A stretch of 64,000 nucleotides of DNA, from the NCBI GenBank assembly GCA_963706905.1, contig CAVPNY010000017.1, positions 76,263-140,262 on the forward strand, read 5' to 3'. The notes under the pieces were generated by a model. The model made no database searches, was not told where the DNA came from, and saw only the letters and a program-made list of their open reading frames with translations. A program made the translations under genes and the position numbers. Positions 26,148 to 34,785 of the stretch are shown here, piece after piece. Position 1 is the stretch's first letter. Each line of letters begins with the position of its first letter. Origin of the DNA: CAVPNY01 sp963706905. GTDB taxonomy: Bacteria > Chloroflexota > Anaerolineae > Anaerolineales > UBA4823.

Positions 26148-26828
26148 TCAAGATATCCGGGGTATCTCAGGCTTGAATACCTTCTTATACCAGCCGGCAT
26201 AATGCGAAGTGAAATGCACCCAGGGCGAAGAGAGGTGCACATCGAATTGGGCCTGCGCCAGGGAGGCTTTTAGGCTGGCAGCGTCCTGAAATTCAGGCAG
26301 CTGCACGCTTGCCCGCCCAACCTCGAAGCCAGCGTGAGCATCCGAGCCGGCTGTGCCCAGGACGCCATGCTCTTTGGCGAAGGCCTGCGCCTGGGTGTTG
26401 TAATCGGCGGACATGCAGCGGGCGTTGAAGGTTTCGATAGCGTCCACCAGCGGCAGGATCGCCAACAGGTCGTTCAGCTCCCAGTGACCTTTGCGCAGGG
26501 CGTCGAAGGGATGCGAAACGCTGATAAAGGCGTCCTGCTGGCGTAAGCGAGCGATAGCTTCTTGGGGTGGTAAGCCTGGGGGAATCTCTTCTTTGACAAA
26601 AGCCACCAGCAGCTCTCCCTGGGTGGTCATGATCTCCTCGCCAATGATGATGCGCTGCGGGTCCAGCTCCCTGGCGTGCAGCGCGCCAGCGATGGTGTTG
26701 TGATCAGTGACCACCAGCCGGTCGATGCCTTTTTCTACTGCCAGGGCAATAAGCTTTTCTGGCTTAAGCAGGCTGTCTTTGGAGTAGATCGTGTGGCAGT
26801 GAAACTCGACGCGCAGCATATTAGACAT
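26148..26828 (-). CDS. PHP-domain metal-dependent phosphoesterase
   Basis: 226 residues from ATG 26828. PHP motifs in order: VEFHCHTIYSKDS (HxH), VVTDHNTIAG (DHN), IIGEEIMTTQGELL (Glu), VSHPFD, GTAGSDAHAGFEVG (final Asp and His). These bind a trinuclear metal centre. Relatives of this size hydrolyse 3',5'-bisnucleotides or oligoribonucleotides, but the substrate is not defined. Its start codon comes 2 bp after the inverted word-repeat that borders the GxxExxY gene, so an older leader may have been displaced. Confidence 0.88.
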   Translation of the reverse strand: MSNMLRVEFHCHTIYSKDSLLKPEKLIALAVEKGIDRLVVTDHNTIAGALHARELDPQRIIIGEEIMTTQGELLVAFVKEEIPPGLPPQEAIARLRQQDAFISVSHPFDALRKGHWELNDLLAILPLVDAIETFNARCMSADYNTQAQAFAKEHGVLGTAGSDAHAGFEVGRASVQLPEFQDAASLKASLAQAQFDVHLSSPWVHFTSHYAGWYKKVFKPEIPRIS

Positions 26829-26830
26829 TT

Positions 26831-26860
26831 GGACGCTGATGAACGCTGAAAACGCTGATG
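26831..26860 (+). repeat. Word repeat, ACGCTGA units, left border of the GxxExxY gene
   Basis: Three ACGCTGA units at 26833, 26843 and 26852, joined by TGA and AA spacers. It is matched in inverted orientation by 27321-27349. Non-coding. Confidence 0.75.
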
Positions 26861-26872
26861 ATTCCTTATTTA

Positions 26873-27313
26873 TTAATTGGAAACTTGATTTTGGAGCAAC
26901 CACCATTCCTTGCGAGTATTCTCAAATACTCGCCGCATTTGTTGGGGCTGGGGACCGAAGTTGAGCAGTAAGCCAACTTCAAAAGGCGTGGCTTTGAGAT
27001 AATTTAGTAATTGCGCTTCATGCTCAGGCATCAGTGACTTGACAGCCTTGATCTCGACAAGGATCAAATCGTTAACCAAAAGATCTGCATAATATTCACC
27101 AACCCGCTCTTGGTGGTACCAAACTTCAATCGATCTTTGTTGGACAACTGAAAGTCCACATCCAGCTAGTTCAATCCGCATCGCATTCTCATAGATTTTC
27201 TCTAAGAAACCATATCCCAGCGTTTTATATACTGTATAAAAACACCCGATGATCTTTTCCGTCAGTTCAGAATGCTTATAAGGATGCGGGCTGTGTTTGG
27301 TAAAACTACTCAT
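26873..27313 (-). CDS. GxxExxY family protein, PD-(D/E)xK nuclease-like
   Basis: 146 residues. The family name motif is G35-F-L-E38-K-I-Y41. Nuclease-like residues follow: Asp77 in YYADLLV, Glu87-x-Lys89 in LVEIKAVK, and Gln101 in QLLNYLK. These fit the PD-(D/E)xK fold, so DNA cleavage or binding is plausible but unproven for the family. Base composition is AT-richer than its neighbours. It lies between DUF362 and PHP genes on the same strand, and nearly identical inverted word-repeats border it on both sides (26831-26860, 27321-27349), so the gene with its borders looks like an inserted cassette. Confidence 0.9.
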   Translation of the reverse strand: MSSFTKHSPHPYKHSELTEKIIGCFYTVYKTLGYGFLEKIYENAMRIELAGCGLSVVQQRSIEVWYHQERVGEYYADLLVNDLILVEIKAVKSLMPEHEAQLLNYLKATPFEVGLLLNFGPQPQQMRRVFENTRKEWWLLQNQVSN

Positions 27314-27320
27314 TTTTTAT

Positions 27321-27349
27321 ATCAGCGTTCATCAGCGTTTTCAGCGTCC
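27321..27349 (-). repeat. Word repeat, ACGCTGA units, right border of the GxxExxY gene
   Basis: On the minus strand it begins GGACGCTGAAAACGCTGATG. It has the same three ACGCTGA units as the left border, but with the two spacers swapped. Its outer edge falls within the DUF362 stop codon (27349-27351). Confidence 0.75.
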
Positions 27350-28560
27350 TATGATTTTCTCCGCAACATGTAAACGCCGCTGGCGAGGGCAGCCGCCAGC
27401 ACAGTCAATCCGACGGCAGCCTGGACGACTGTCTTGGGTTCCATGCCCGGCATGACGACATTCCCATCTCCATACAACTCAAACAACCTCCCCCAGCGGG
27501 TGTTCAGGGCTGACTCCACCCGGCCTCGCCCGACAAAGGGATACCAGTACACGTTGTGGTAGAAGTTGCTGGCAAAATATGACCAGGGCACCAGCGGCGA
27601 CTGCAGAAGCAATTTCTCGAAGGGCTTGAGCGGGCCGTGGTAGATCATTTTCTGGCCTTTGCTGGCAAGGGTGTCTTCTTGCACGAAATTCCAGGGCGAC
27701 TCCTGGTTGATATCGTAGCCGACGATCTCGATCTGGCTTGGGTCGCCCACCCCCAACTCCATCTCATGGGCTTTGCGGATGAAGCGGATGCTCATCGGGT
27801 CGAATCCCTGCAGTTTGGCCGAGACCGCGTCAATCGCCACCTGATCAGCCGAAGCCAGCAGGATATCTTTCTCATGCCAGCGCATGGCACGCGGGCCTGG
27901 GCCATCTCCGGCGAAAGTGCCATCCATCACGGCGAAGATACCCGGATGGATATCTTGCTGGATGGTGAGCAGGTCCACCAGCGTGTCGTGAATCACGGCA
28001 TGGGTCCAGTGGCGATTGCGATGCAACAAACCGCCGAAAGCGTTCTTCATGGCTCCGGTGACCGTGGTGAAGACGTGCGTTTTAACCGTCGGCAGGTGAA
28101 CCATATTCTTGCCGACCAGCGCCTTGGGGATGAACACTCCATCCGGGTAAACCTTATCCAACACCAGGAGGGGTTGTTTGGGATGGTACTCGACCCACTC
28201 GAAATCCTGGTTGTAAAGGTACAGGCACGGTACGCCCATCATGTCGGTGACAAAACGGTGCTTGTTATTGCGCTCAGCGTCCGCGGTATTGACCACAACT
28301 GTGTCGTTGTGCACCCCGACCAGATCCTTGTATCCTGCTCTCTGCAAGGCGCGGATCACGCCTTCTATCTGCCAGGGGGCGCTTGAGCAAGCCGGGTACC
28401 ACGTCTGCCATGAGATATTGATCTTCAAGCCAGTGGGATATTGTTTGGGCAGGGCGGCCTCGAACTCGGCCAGTTTCATCAGTTTTTCAATATCGTCCAG
28501 GACCGTTTCGGGGGTGGTCTTCAGGACGGCAACTTTACCTTTGCCAGGGAAGGTGGACAT
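27349..28560 (-). CDS. DUF362 domain protein with C-terminal membrane anchor
   Basis: 403 residues, start ATG 28560 behind GGAGG. DUF362 features: KINISWQTWYPACSSAPW, VHLPTVKTHVFTTVTGAMKN, VMDGTFAGDGPGPRAM, ILLASADQVAIDAVSAKLQGFDP. A C-terminal TM helix (about 376-398, AVGLTVLAAALASGVYML) ends in RRKS, so it is tail-anchored facing the cytoplasm. No ferredoxin-type Cys cluster is present, unlike some members. Function unknown. It is the first gene of a minus-strand series toward tRNA-Leu. Confidence 0.85.
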   Translation of the reverse strand: MSTFPGKGKVAVLKTTPETVLDDIEKLMKLAEFEAALPKQYPTGLKINISWQTWYPACSSAPWQIEGVIRALQRAGYKDLVGVHNDTVVVNTADAERNNKHRFVTDMMGVPCLYLYNQDFEWVEYHPKQPLLVLDKVYPDGVFIPKALVGKNMVHLPTVKTHVFTTVTGAMKNAFGGLLHRNRHWTHAVIHDTLVDLLTIQQDIHPGIFAVMDGTFAGDGPGPRAMRWHEKDILLASADQVAIDAVSAKLQGFDPMSIRFIRKAHEMELGVGDPSQIEIVGYDINQESPWNFVQEDTLASKGQKMIYHGPLKPFEKLLLQSPLVPWSYFASNFYHNVYWYPFVGRGRVESALNTRWGRLFELYGDGNVVMPGMEPKTVVQAAVGLTVLAAALASGVYMLRRKS

Positions 28561-28706
28561 AGGGAAACCTCCAGGTTGGATGGATCAACGATCCCCTATA
28601 TTGTAATAGACGAAAGGGTTGATTCTACTGGAATTCTAACAGGAGTGTCGGGCAACTGTTTGAAAAAGATAATAGCTTTCAGATCCAGATTGGTGACGTT
28701 TATCAG

Positions 28707-28735
28707 TTGCCATCCCTGGAAGGGTTGGCTATAAT
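28707..28735 (+). promoter_or_regulatory. Promoter of the acyl-CoA dehydrogenase-etfBA operon
   Basis: TTGCCA (28707-28712), 17-bp spacer, TATAAT (28730-28735), 72 bp before the ATG at 28808. One of the best sigma-70-like matches in the window. Confidence 0.65.
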
Positions 28736-28807
28736 TGGCGCGTGATTTGCCGCTCACTGGTCAGGCATAGGCCTTCCAGTTGAGATTTGAATTAACCAGG
28801 AGCAGAA

Positions 28808-30016
28808 ATGGATTTCGGATTATCCGCAGAGCACCGCATGGTGCAACAGATGGTCAGGGGTTTTACGCAGAAGGAAGTCACTCCGGTGATTAAGGAGTCT
28901 GACCGCAACCAACAGATGGCGCCTTTTGTTTTGCCGCGCATGGCTGAGCTGGGTATCCTGGGCATCTGTATTCCTGTCCGTTATGGCGGGCAAGGTATGG
29001 ATTACATTGCCCTGGGGCTGGCCTGCGAGGAGCTGGAAGTGGCGGACACGACCCTGCGGGTGGTTATGTCGGTGCATATGGGGCTGAACAGCATGGCATT
29101 GCTGCAGTGGGGTACCGAGGAACAGAAGCAGCGTTTTCTGGTGCCGCAGGCGCGCGGTGAGAAATATGCCTGCTTCGGGCTGACCGAGCCCGGGGTCGGT
29201 TCTGATGTGGCAGGCATGACCAGCACCGCCCGCCGGAAGGGCGATGTATATATGTTAAATGGAGAGAAGATGTGGATCTCTCTGGCAACCAAGGCGCACA
29301 ATGCCCTGGTGGTGGCGCGCACCAACCCGCAAGCTGCCGATCCGCACGATGGAATGTCGGCTTTTATGGTTGAGCTGGATAGTCCGGGCGTCAAAACAGG
29401 CGATATCCACGGCAAGCTGGGAGTGCGCGCAGGATCGACTGGCTGGCTCTCTTTCCAGGATGTCCAGGTGCCGGTTGAGAACCGGCTGGGTGAAGAGGGC
29501 GAAGGATTTAAAATTGCCATGTCCTGCCTGGACAATGGGCGCTATACCGTCGCGGCCGGGGCAACCGGACTGATCCGCGCCTCCCTGGAAGCCAGTATCA
29601 AGTATGCCAGCGAGCGCCGGGCCTTTGGCCGGGAGATCGGCAAGTTCCAGCTTGTGCAACAGAAGATCGCCCGTATGGTACAATCCTACGAGGCCGCTCG
29701 CCTGCTCTATATGCAAGCCGGCTGGATGAAAAACCAGGGCATTCGCAACACGCGGGAGACCTCCCTGGCAAAATGGTTTGCCACAGATGCCTCCTTCGAT
29801 GCAGCCGCAGAAGCCATTCAGGTCCACGGGGCCTATGGGTACAGCGACGAATACGACGTAGAACGGTACCTGCGCAATGCAAAAGGGGCGATCATTTACG
29901 AAGGAACCAGCGAGATTCACCAGCTTATGCAGGCTGGATATGCGCTTGGCTACCGGGATGACGCCCCTTTACGTTGTGAATTACCGGCGTACAACGCAGA
30001 TTATTGGCAAAACTAA
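28808..30016 (+). CDS. Acyl-CoA dehydrogenase
   Basis: 402 residues. FAD enzyme oxidising acyl-CoA to enoyl-CoA. Signatures: CFGLTEPGVGSDVAGM, WISLATKAHNALVVAR, SERRAFGREIGKFQLVQQ, and VHGAYGYSDEYDVERYLRNA followed by IYEGTSEIHQL, where Glu is the position of the catalytic base in short-chain/butyryl types. It reduces the EtfAB encoded 43 bp downstream. Start behind AGGAG. Chain-length specificity is uncertain. Confidence 0.95.
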   Translation: MDFGLSAEHRMVQQMVRGFTQKEVTPVIKESDRNQQMAPFVLPRMAELGILGICIPVRYGGQGMDYIALGLACEELEVADTTLRVVMSVHMGLNSMALLQWGTEEQKQRFLVPQARGEKYACFGLTEPGVGSDVAGMTSTARRKGDVYMLNGEKMWISLATKAHNALVVARTNPQAADPHDGMSAFMVELDSPGVKTGDIHGKLGVRAGSTGWLSFQDVQVPVENRLGEEGEGFKIAMSCLDNGRYTVAAGATGLIRASLEASIKYASERRAFGREIGKFQLVQQKIARMVQSYEAARLLYMQAGWMKNQGIRNTRETSLAKWFATDASFDAAAEAIQVHGAYGYSDEYDVERYLRNAKGAIIYEGTSEIHQLMQAGYALGYRDDAPLRCELPAYNADYWQN

Positions 30017-30059
30017 CCATCCCTAACCTGCGATCCATTTTTCATTATAGGAGGACACC

Positions 30060-30839
30060 TTGAAAATCGTAGTTTGTGTTAAACAAGTGCCCGACTCCGC
30101 TGCCAAGGTGGTCGTGGAGAACGGGCAGGTCACCTGGGGAGACGCTCCCCTGGTGATCAATCCCTGGGACGAGTACGCCGTTGAGACTGCCTTACGAGCG
30201 GTGGAAACACATGGCGGCGACGTCACGGTGGTCAGCGTCGGCGGCGAAAATGCCAAGGAGGCGCTCAAACATGCCTTGGCGATGGGTTGCCAGACAGCCA
30301 TCCTGGTCTCTGATCCAAAGTTGAGCGGCGCAGATAGCCTGCTGACCTCAAAGGTCCTGGCTGCAGCCATCCAGAAGATCGGCGGCGTAGAGCTGGCGTT
30401 CTTTGGCCGCCAGGCGATTGACGGCGATGTCGGGGTGACGGCTGCTCAAACTGCCCGCGTGCTGGGTTGGCCGGCCTTTACCCTGGTTTCCACCATTGCC
30501 AACCTGGACCCTGGCGCCGGCACGATCAAAGTTGAGCGTTCAATTGAAGAAGGTCGCCAGATCGTGGAAGGTAAGCTGCCGGCGGTTGTCAGTGTGGTTA
30601 AAGATATTGCTGAGCCGCGCTATCCTTCATTCATGGGCATCCGCAAAGCCTCGCGGGCCGAAATCCCGCAGTGGAGCCTGGCAGATCTGGGCTTGACCGT
30701 ATCCGGGCCAGTCGTCACTTGGCCAGAGATCACCAACCCGCCTAAACGCGAGATCGTCACCGAGCTGATTACAGGCGGTTCCCCGCAGGAGATCGCTGCC
30801 TCGCTGGTGGATAAAATCCTGGAAGAGAAGGTGCTGTGA
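30060..30839 (+). CDS. etfB: Electron transfer flavoprotein beta subunit
   Basis: 259 residues, TTG start 30060 with GGAGG 6 bp upstream. N-terminus KIVVCVKQVPDSA is characteristic, as are NPWDEYAVETALR, FGRQAIDGDVGVTAAQTA and LPAVVSVVKDIAEPRYPSFMGI. It binds AMP, or FAD in bifurcating types. It pairs with EtfA to carry electrons from the dehydrogenase. No third subunit for bifurcation is next to it. Confidence 0.95.
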   Translation: MKIVVCVKQVPDSAAKVVVENGQVTWGDAPLVINPWDEYAVETALRAVETHGGDVTVVSVGGENAKEALKHALAMGCQTAILVSDPKLSGADSLLTSKVLAAAIQKIGGVELAFFGRQAIDGDVGVTAAQTARVLGWPAFTLVSTIANLDPGAGTIKVERSIEEGRQIVEGKLPAVVSVVKDIAEPRYPSFMGIRKASRAEIPQWSLADLGLTVSGPVVTWPEITNPPKREIVTELITGGSPQEIAASLVDKILEEKVL

Positions 30840-31882
30840 TGGCTGACAAAGTATGGGTATTCATTGATCAATTTAATGGCGAGGCGCACGCCTCTGCCTG
30901 GGAAGTAGTTGGGGCGGGGAAAGAGCTGGCTGGCATGCTGGGCGGTGGGGTGACCGCCGTGGTGGCTGGTTCTGGCGTCAAGGGTGTAGCAGATGAGGCT
31001 TTCCATTACGGGGTTTCGGAAGTTTTGTTGGCCGACGACGCCTCCCTGGCTGATTTCCGCGCCGAACCATACGCCAGCCTGGTGAGCTCTCTGGCGAAAG
31101 AGCACCAGCCAGAAGCGATCCTTTTCCCCACCACCAGCCGCGGTCGCGAGCTGGCTGCCATGGTTGCCGTCGATCTCAACACAGGTGTGATGCCAGACGC
31201 GATGGCCCTGGAAGTCAAGGATGGGACAGTCGTAGTGACCCGCCCGGTGTACGCTGGCAAGCTGATCACCAAAGCCATGTCCAGTGTAAAGCCAGCCCTG
31301 GTGACAGTGCGCGTGCGCGGCTTCACGGCTCCCGAACCGGATGCCTCGCGCAGCGGGAAATTGACCCCGGTCAGCCCCGCGCTGAGCGAGGACGCCATTC
31401 CCACCAAGGTAGCCGGTTATACCACCTCCGGTGGTGGGGTGAGCCTCAACGATGCGAGTGCGATCGTCTCCGGTGGGCGGGGTATCTCGAACAATCCGGC
31501 CTTGACGCCGCCCGGCGGCATGGATGAGAAACAGGCCGAGATCTGGCGCGCCCAGGAAGGCTTTAAGCTGATCGGCGAATTGGCCTCTGCGTTGGGCGCA
31601 GCCGTTGGCGCCAGCCGTGCAGCGGTTGACGCCGGTTATATCCCTTATGATCACCAGGTTGGCCAGACTGGCAAGGTAGTTTCACCAAACCTGTACATCG
31701 CCTGCGGGATTTCAGGCGCTATTCAGCACCAGGCAGGGATGCGTACCAGCAAAGTGATCGTCGCCATCAACAAGGACCCGGAGGCGCCGATCTTCAAGTT
31801 GGCGCGCTTTGGCGTGGTGGGCGATCTGTTCACCGTGGTTCCAGCGCTTACCGATGAATTTCGCAAGCGCCTGGGCAAATGA
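30839..31882 (+). CDS. etfA: Electron transfer flavoprotein alpha subunit
   Basis: 347 residues from ATG 30839, overlapping the etfB stop by one base, so translation is coupled. The C-terminal FAD domain is clear: VGASRAAVDAGYIPYDHQVGQTGKVV, LYIACGISGAIQHQAGM, VIVAINKDPEAPIFKLARFGVVGD. Forms the EtfAB heterodimer. Confidence 0.96.
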   Translation: MADKVWVFIDQFNGEAHASAWEVVGAGKELAGMLGGGVTAVVAGSGVKGVADEAFHYGVSEVLLADDASLADFRAEPYASLVSSLAKEHQPEAILFPTTSRGRELAAMVAVDLNTGVMPDAMALEVKDGTVVVTRPVYAGKLITKAMSSVKPALVTVRVRGFTAPEPDASRSGKLTPVSPALSEDAIPTKVAGYTTSGGGVSLNDASAIVSGGRGISNNPALTPPGGMDEKQAEIWRAQEGFKLIGELASALGAAVGASRAAVDAGYIPYDHQVGQTGKVVSPNLYIACGISGAIQHQAGMRTSKVIVAINKDPEAPIFKLARFGVVGDLFTVVPALTDEFRKRLGK

Positions 31883-31906
31883 TTGGTTGAACGAGTAATC
31901 ACCAGC

Positions 31907-31935
31907 TTGACACGGATGGCAGGAGGTGATAACCT
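31907..31935 (+). promoter_or_regulatory. Candidate promoter of the cold-shock gene
   Basis: TTGACA (31907-31912), 17-bp spacer, TAACCT (31930-31935). It gives a leader of about 100 nt before the ATG at 32044; long leaders are usual for cold-shock mRNAs. Confidence 0.45.
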
Positions 31936-32043
31936 AACCGCCGCCCTTTGGCAGATCGCCTGCTAAGTGGATTGATTGGAAGCCATGCCTCCTTCCGCTC
32001 AGGTGCCTGCCGGGAAATCTTGAAAGAAATTGGAGTGAAGGAA

Positions 32044-32256
32044 ATGTCAGAACGGATTCTTGGCACCGTGAAGTGGTTTAACGCCGCCAAGGGGTACGGC
32101 TTTATCGGTCGCGAGGATGGTGAGGATGTATTTGTCCACTTCTCGGCTATCCAGGCTGACGGGTATCGTCGCCTGGAACAGGGTCAGCAAGTGGAATTTT
32201 CAATTGAAGAAGGACCCAAGGGACAACAGGCCGCTAACGTAGTGGCAGTTGCTTGA
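32044..32256 (+). CDS. CspA-family cold-shock protein
   Basis: 70 residues from ATG 32044 (GGAG 9 bp upstream). Single OB-fold domain with RNP1 KGYGFIG and RNP2 VFVHF and the entry strand GTVKWFNAAKGYG. Binds single-stranded RNA and DNA as an RNA chaperone. Start chosen by family alignment; a longer reading from 31948 adds non-family sequence. It has its own promoter and a strong terminator. Confidence 0.95.
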   Translation: MSERILGTVKWFNAAKGYGFIGREDGEDVFVHFSAIQADGYRRLEQGQQVEFSIEEGPKGQQAANVVAVA

Positions 32257-32275
32257 GCGCCGATCTCAAAAACGA

Positions 32276-32305
32276 CGGGCCGCCGAAAGGCGGCTCGTTT
32301 GTTTT
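32276..32305. terminator. Strong bidirectional terminator
   Basis: CGGGCCGCC (32276-32284), GAAA loop, GGCGGCTCG (32289-32297), then TTTGTTTT. On minus the hairpin is followed by TTTTT. It lies between the convergent cold-shock gene and the FGGY kinase. Confidence 0.85.
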
Positions 32306-33843
32306 CTACGGTATTGCATGCAGTCGACGGTAAATGGGTACCAGCGCAGTGTACATCTCCCGATACTCCTGGTAAAGAGCGGTATAGCGCGCCTGTTGCC
32401 GGTGAGAGTGGATCAACCGAGCGGCTGATCTTGATCACTTCATCGACAGCTTCCATATTCGGGTAAACCCCCATACCTACTGCCACGGCGAGGGCTGCGC
32501 CCATAGCCCCGGCTTCCTGGGGATGCTCGACAATGTTCAAAGTTCGGGCGGTCACATCGCTGATGATCTGGGTCCACACCGGGCTGACACTGCCGCCGCC
32601 GATGGCATTGATCTCCCCAACTTTCAGGCCCAGCTGCTCCAGCGCCTCGATGATCCAGCGGATGTGAAAGGCTACCCCCTCCATCACTGCCCTTGCCAGG
32701 TGGCCTTTGGTGTGCCCCAGCGAAAGGCCGATAAATCCTCCACGGGCGTAATGATCGAGCACCGGGGCACGCTCGCCGGAGAGCCAGGGTAAGAAAATCA
32801 GCTTGTCCGATCCAGGCGCGACGGCCTCTGCCATCTGCCCAAGCAGGGCGTAGGTGGAGATGCCGGCGGCCTGCGCCTGGCGATCCTCCTCCTGGCAGAA
32901 GGCGTCGCGAAACCACATCAGCGCGCCTCCCCCGGTTTCCATCTCGCCGGCTATAATCCATTTATCTGGATCGATGTGGCTGAGCGCCCAGAAAGGTTTT
33001 TGCGCATCATTTTGGAATACCTTGCTGGATAAGCCTACCCAGGTGGCAGTTCCAATGCACAGGTGAGCTTTGCCGGCCTGGTTGGCGCCCGATCCGGATT
33101 GGGCTACCGCCACATCCCCAGCGCAGATCACCACCGGTGTGCCGGGTGCCAGGCCGGTTTCGGCGGCAGCCTGGGGGGTTACTTCCCCAATCACTTGCGT
33201 GCAGGGGTAGGCGGCTGGCAGCCGCTCAACCGGGATGCCCAACGCCGCGCAAACCTCTTGGGAACCAGGTTTTTTTATAGGGATCGAACAGAAAGAAAAC
33301 GGATGCGCCGTGCCAGTCAATGGCAACTTTTCCAGTCAGGCGGAACAAGATATATTCCTTGCAATCCAGCAGGCAGGCGGTACGCGCCCATAATTCGGGA
33401 CGTTCTTCCTTGAGCCACAGGATCTTGGGGATAATATCCTTCGCAGTGGGAATATTGCCGGTCTTCTGGAACAGGAAATCAGGCATGTCGCCGCTCAACA
33501 CCCGATCAGCCTGAGGGACGCTGCGCACATCCAGCCAGCTCAGCATAGGTGTCACAGGTTTTACATTCTCATCGACCGGCAGCAGGTTAAACATTTGCGC
33601 CGAGATGCCCACCCCAAGGATCTCTTGAGGATTTATGCCGGCTTCATCAATGACCTGTTTTGTCGTGGCGGCGACAGCCCGCCAAAGCTCTTCTGGGTCT
33701 TGTTCGGCCCAATCCGGGCGGGGGTAATGGACTTCATAAGGCTGGTAGGCGGATTGAATCACCTGTCCCTGCAAGTCGGTCAGGACAGCCTTGTCCCCGC
33801 CAGTGCCAGTGTCGTGAGCCAGAATATATTGTTTGGACTGCAT
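32306..33843 (-). CDS. FGGY-family carbohydrate kinase (xylulokinase-like), two frameshifts
   Basis: Repaired length is about 511 residues, normal for the family. Frame one (33843 to about 33270): LAHDTGTGGDKAVLTD, WAEQDPEELWRAV, GISAQMFNLLPVDE, LSWLDVRS, LTGKVAIDWHGASVFFLFDPYKK. Frame two: VCAALGIPVERLP, CAGDVAVAQSGSGA, HLCIGTATWVGLSS, WLSGERAPVLDHYARGGFIG, NAIGGGSVSPVWTQIISD, HPQEAGAMGAALAVA. A third frame gives the end: HRQQARYTALYQEYREMYT, with stop at 32306. The first shift falls at the T7 run 33270-33276 or the adjacent GAA. The second is near 32405-32410 (CTCTCACC on the coding strand). ATP-dependent sugar phosphorylation; the exact sugar is unknown. Confidence 0.82.
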
Positions 33844-33939
33844 TGATCGGTTCCAGGGACAAAGAAAGTTAGAAGTGGGAAATTGTAAGTAGTCAGTGAG
33901 AAGTTAACGGCAACTTGCTACTTTACTGACTTTTATCGG
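33844..33939. other. Intergenic spacer with imperfect hairpin and word repeats
   Basis: Contains AAGTAG..AAGTT and AACTT.CTACTT arms around AACGGC, plus related words (AGTCAGTGAGAAGTT, ACTTTACTGACTT). It may act as a weak terminator after the nucleotidyltransferase gene. No ORF. Confidence 0.35.
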
Positions 33940-34722
33940 TTAGCGGTCCGCCAGCTCCTCAACATCTTTGTACCATTTAACCTTATCCCCGATGGCGCTG
34001 CGCACCTTCCAGCGCATGGTCTTAGGTGTGGCCTCGATGGCGAAAAGCAGAGAGGTGATGCGCTCACGAACCACCTGGCGGTCTTCATCGGTCAATTGCT
34101 GATATTGATCCAGGCGTTCTGAAACATGCGCCAGATTGTCAGTCAGGGTACGCCAAAGTCCCCAATCGTTGCCAGTCAGGCGGCAGATCACCTGAGCGTT
34201 GATCGTCTCGTGGTCGGTTTCCCCGATGGGATGTTCACGCAACAACATGATCGTGTCGATCAAGTCTTTTTCGTTGAGCTGGACAATTTGCATCTTCTCG
34301 ATCAGCAGCTCAGCCAGGGGCAGGGTCAGTTCTTCGGCTTCCAGACGACCAACCAGCGGCAGGATGTGGCTAAAATCCAGGCGGTCCAGGAAAAGGTCGA
34401 TGTGCCGGCCGAATTTTGGGTCATGAAAGAGCATGCGTCCCTCGCCGAACAGGCGGGTGACTGTTTTATCTTCTTCATAGCCAAGCTCAGTCAACAGCCG
34501 GGTTGCGTCCTTGACGTGTTTCGTATAAGTGGCAAAGTCGATATCTGTAAAGACCCGCCCCAGGGCATCCTGTAGATAGCCGTATTGAGGGCAGTGGGTG
34601 CGGAATGCCAGCGCCCCGATCAGGCGCAGGATAATATGCTGATTGCCAGGCTGGCTCAGCGCATCCAGGATGCGCGTCCGCTCGGTGTAGAAATCTTCCT
34701 GGATTTCACCGTATTTGGCCAT
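33940..34722 (-). CDS. Nucleotidyltransferase-fold protein of unknown role
   Basis: 260 residues. N-terminal LRLIGALAFRTHC ... VFTDIDFATY carries a G[GA]-x(n)-DxD arrangement of the pol-beta nucleotidyltransferase fold. GRHIDLFLDRLDFSHILPL may give the third acidic position, and LPLAELLIEKMQIVQLNEKDLID resembles the helix after the NT core in abortive-infection and MNT-like proteins. No HEPN or AbiEi partner is adjacent. It is downstream of the metallophosphoesterase gene on the same strand (63-bp gap). Function undetermined. Confidence 0.6.
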   Translation of the reverse strand: MAKYGEIQEDFYTERTRILDALSQPGNQHIILRLIGALAFRTHCPQYGYLQDALGRVFTDIDFATYTKHVKDATRLLTELGYEEDKTVTRLFGEGRMLFHDPKFGRHIDLFLDRLDFSHILPLVGRLEAEELTLPLAELLIEKMQIVQLNEKDLIDTIMLLREHPIGETDHETINAQVICRLTGNDWGLWRTLTDNLAHVSERLDQYQQLTDEDRQVVRERITSLLFAIEATPKTMRWKVRSAIGDKVKWYKDVEELADR

Positions 34723-34785
34723 CGGTGAGTCTCCTCATTGACTGTAATGTAAACCTGCCTTCTCTCTAGACTGTGGGTCATTATG

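Noticed and set aside
26873..27313. GxxExxY gene as a 23S rRNA intervening sequence
   Set aside because: No rRNA sequence flanks it; the neighbours are protein genes.
33940..34722. AbiE-type toxin or MNT antitoxin
   Set aside because: Only the nucleotidyltransferase fold is visible and no AbiEi or HEPN partner is adjacent.
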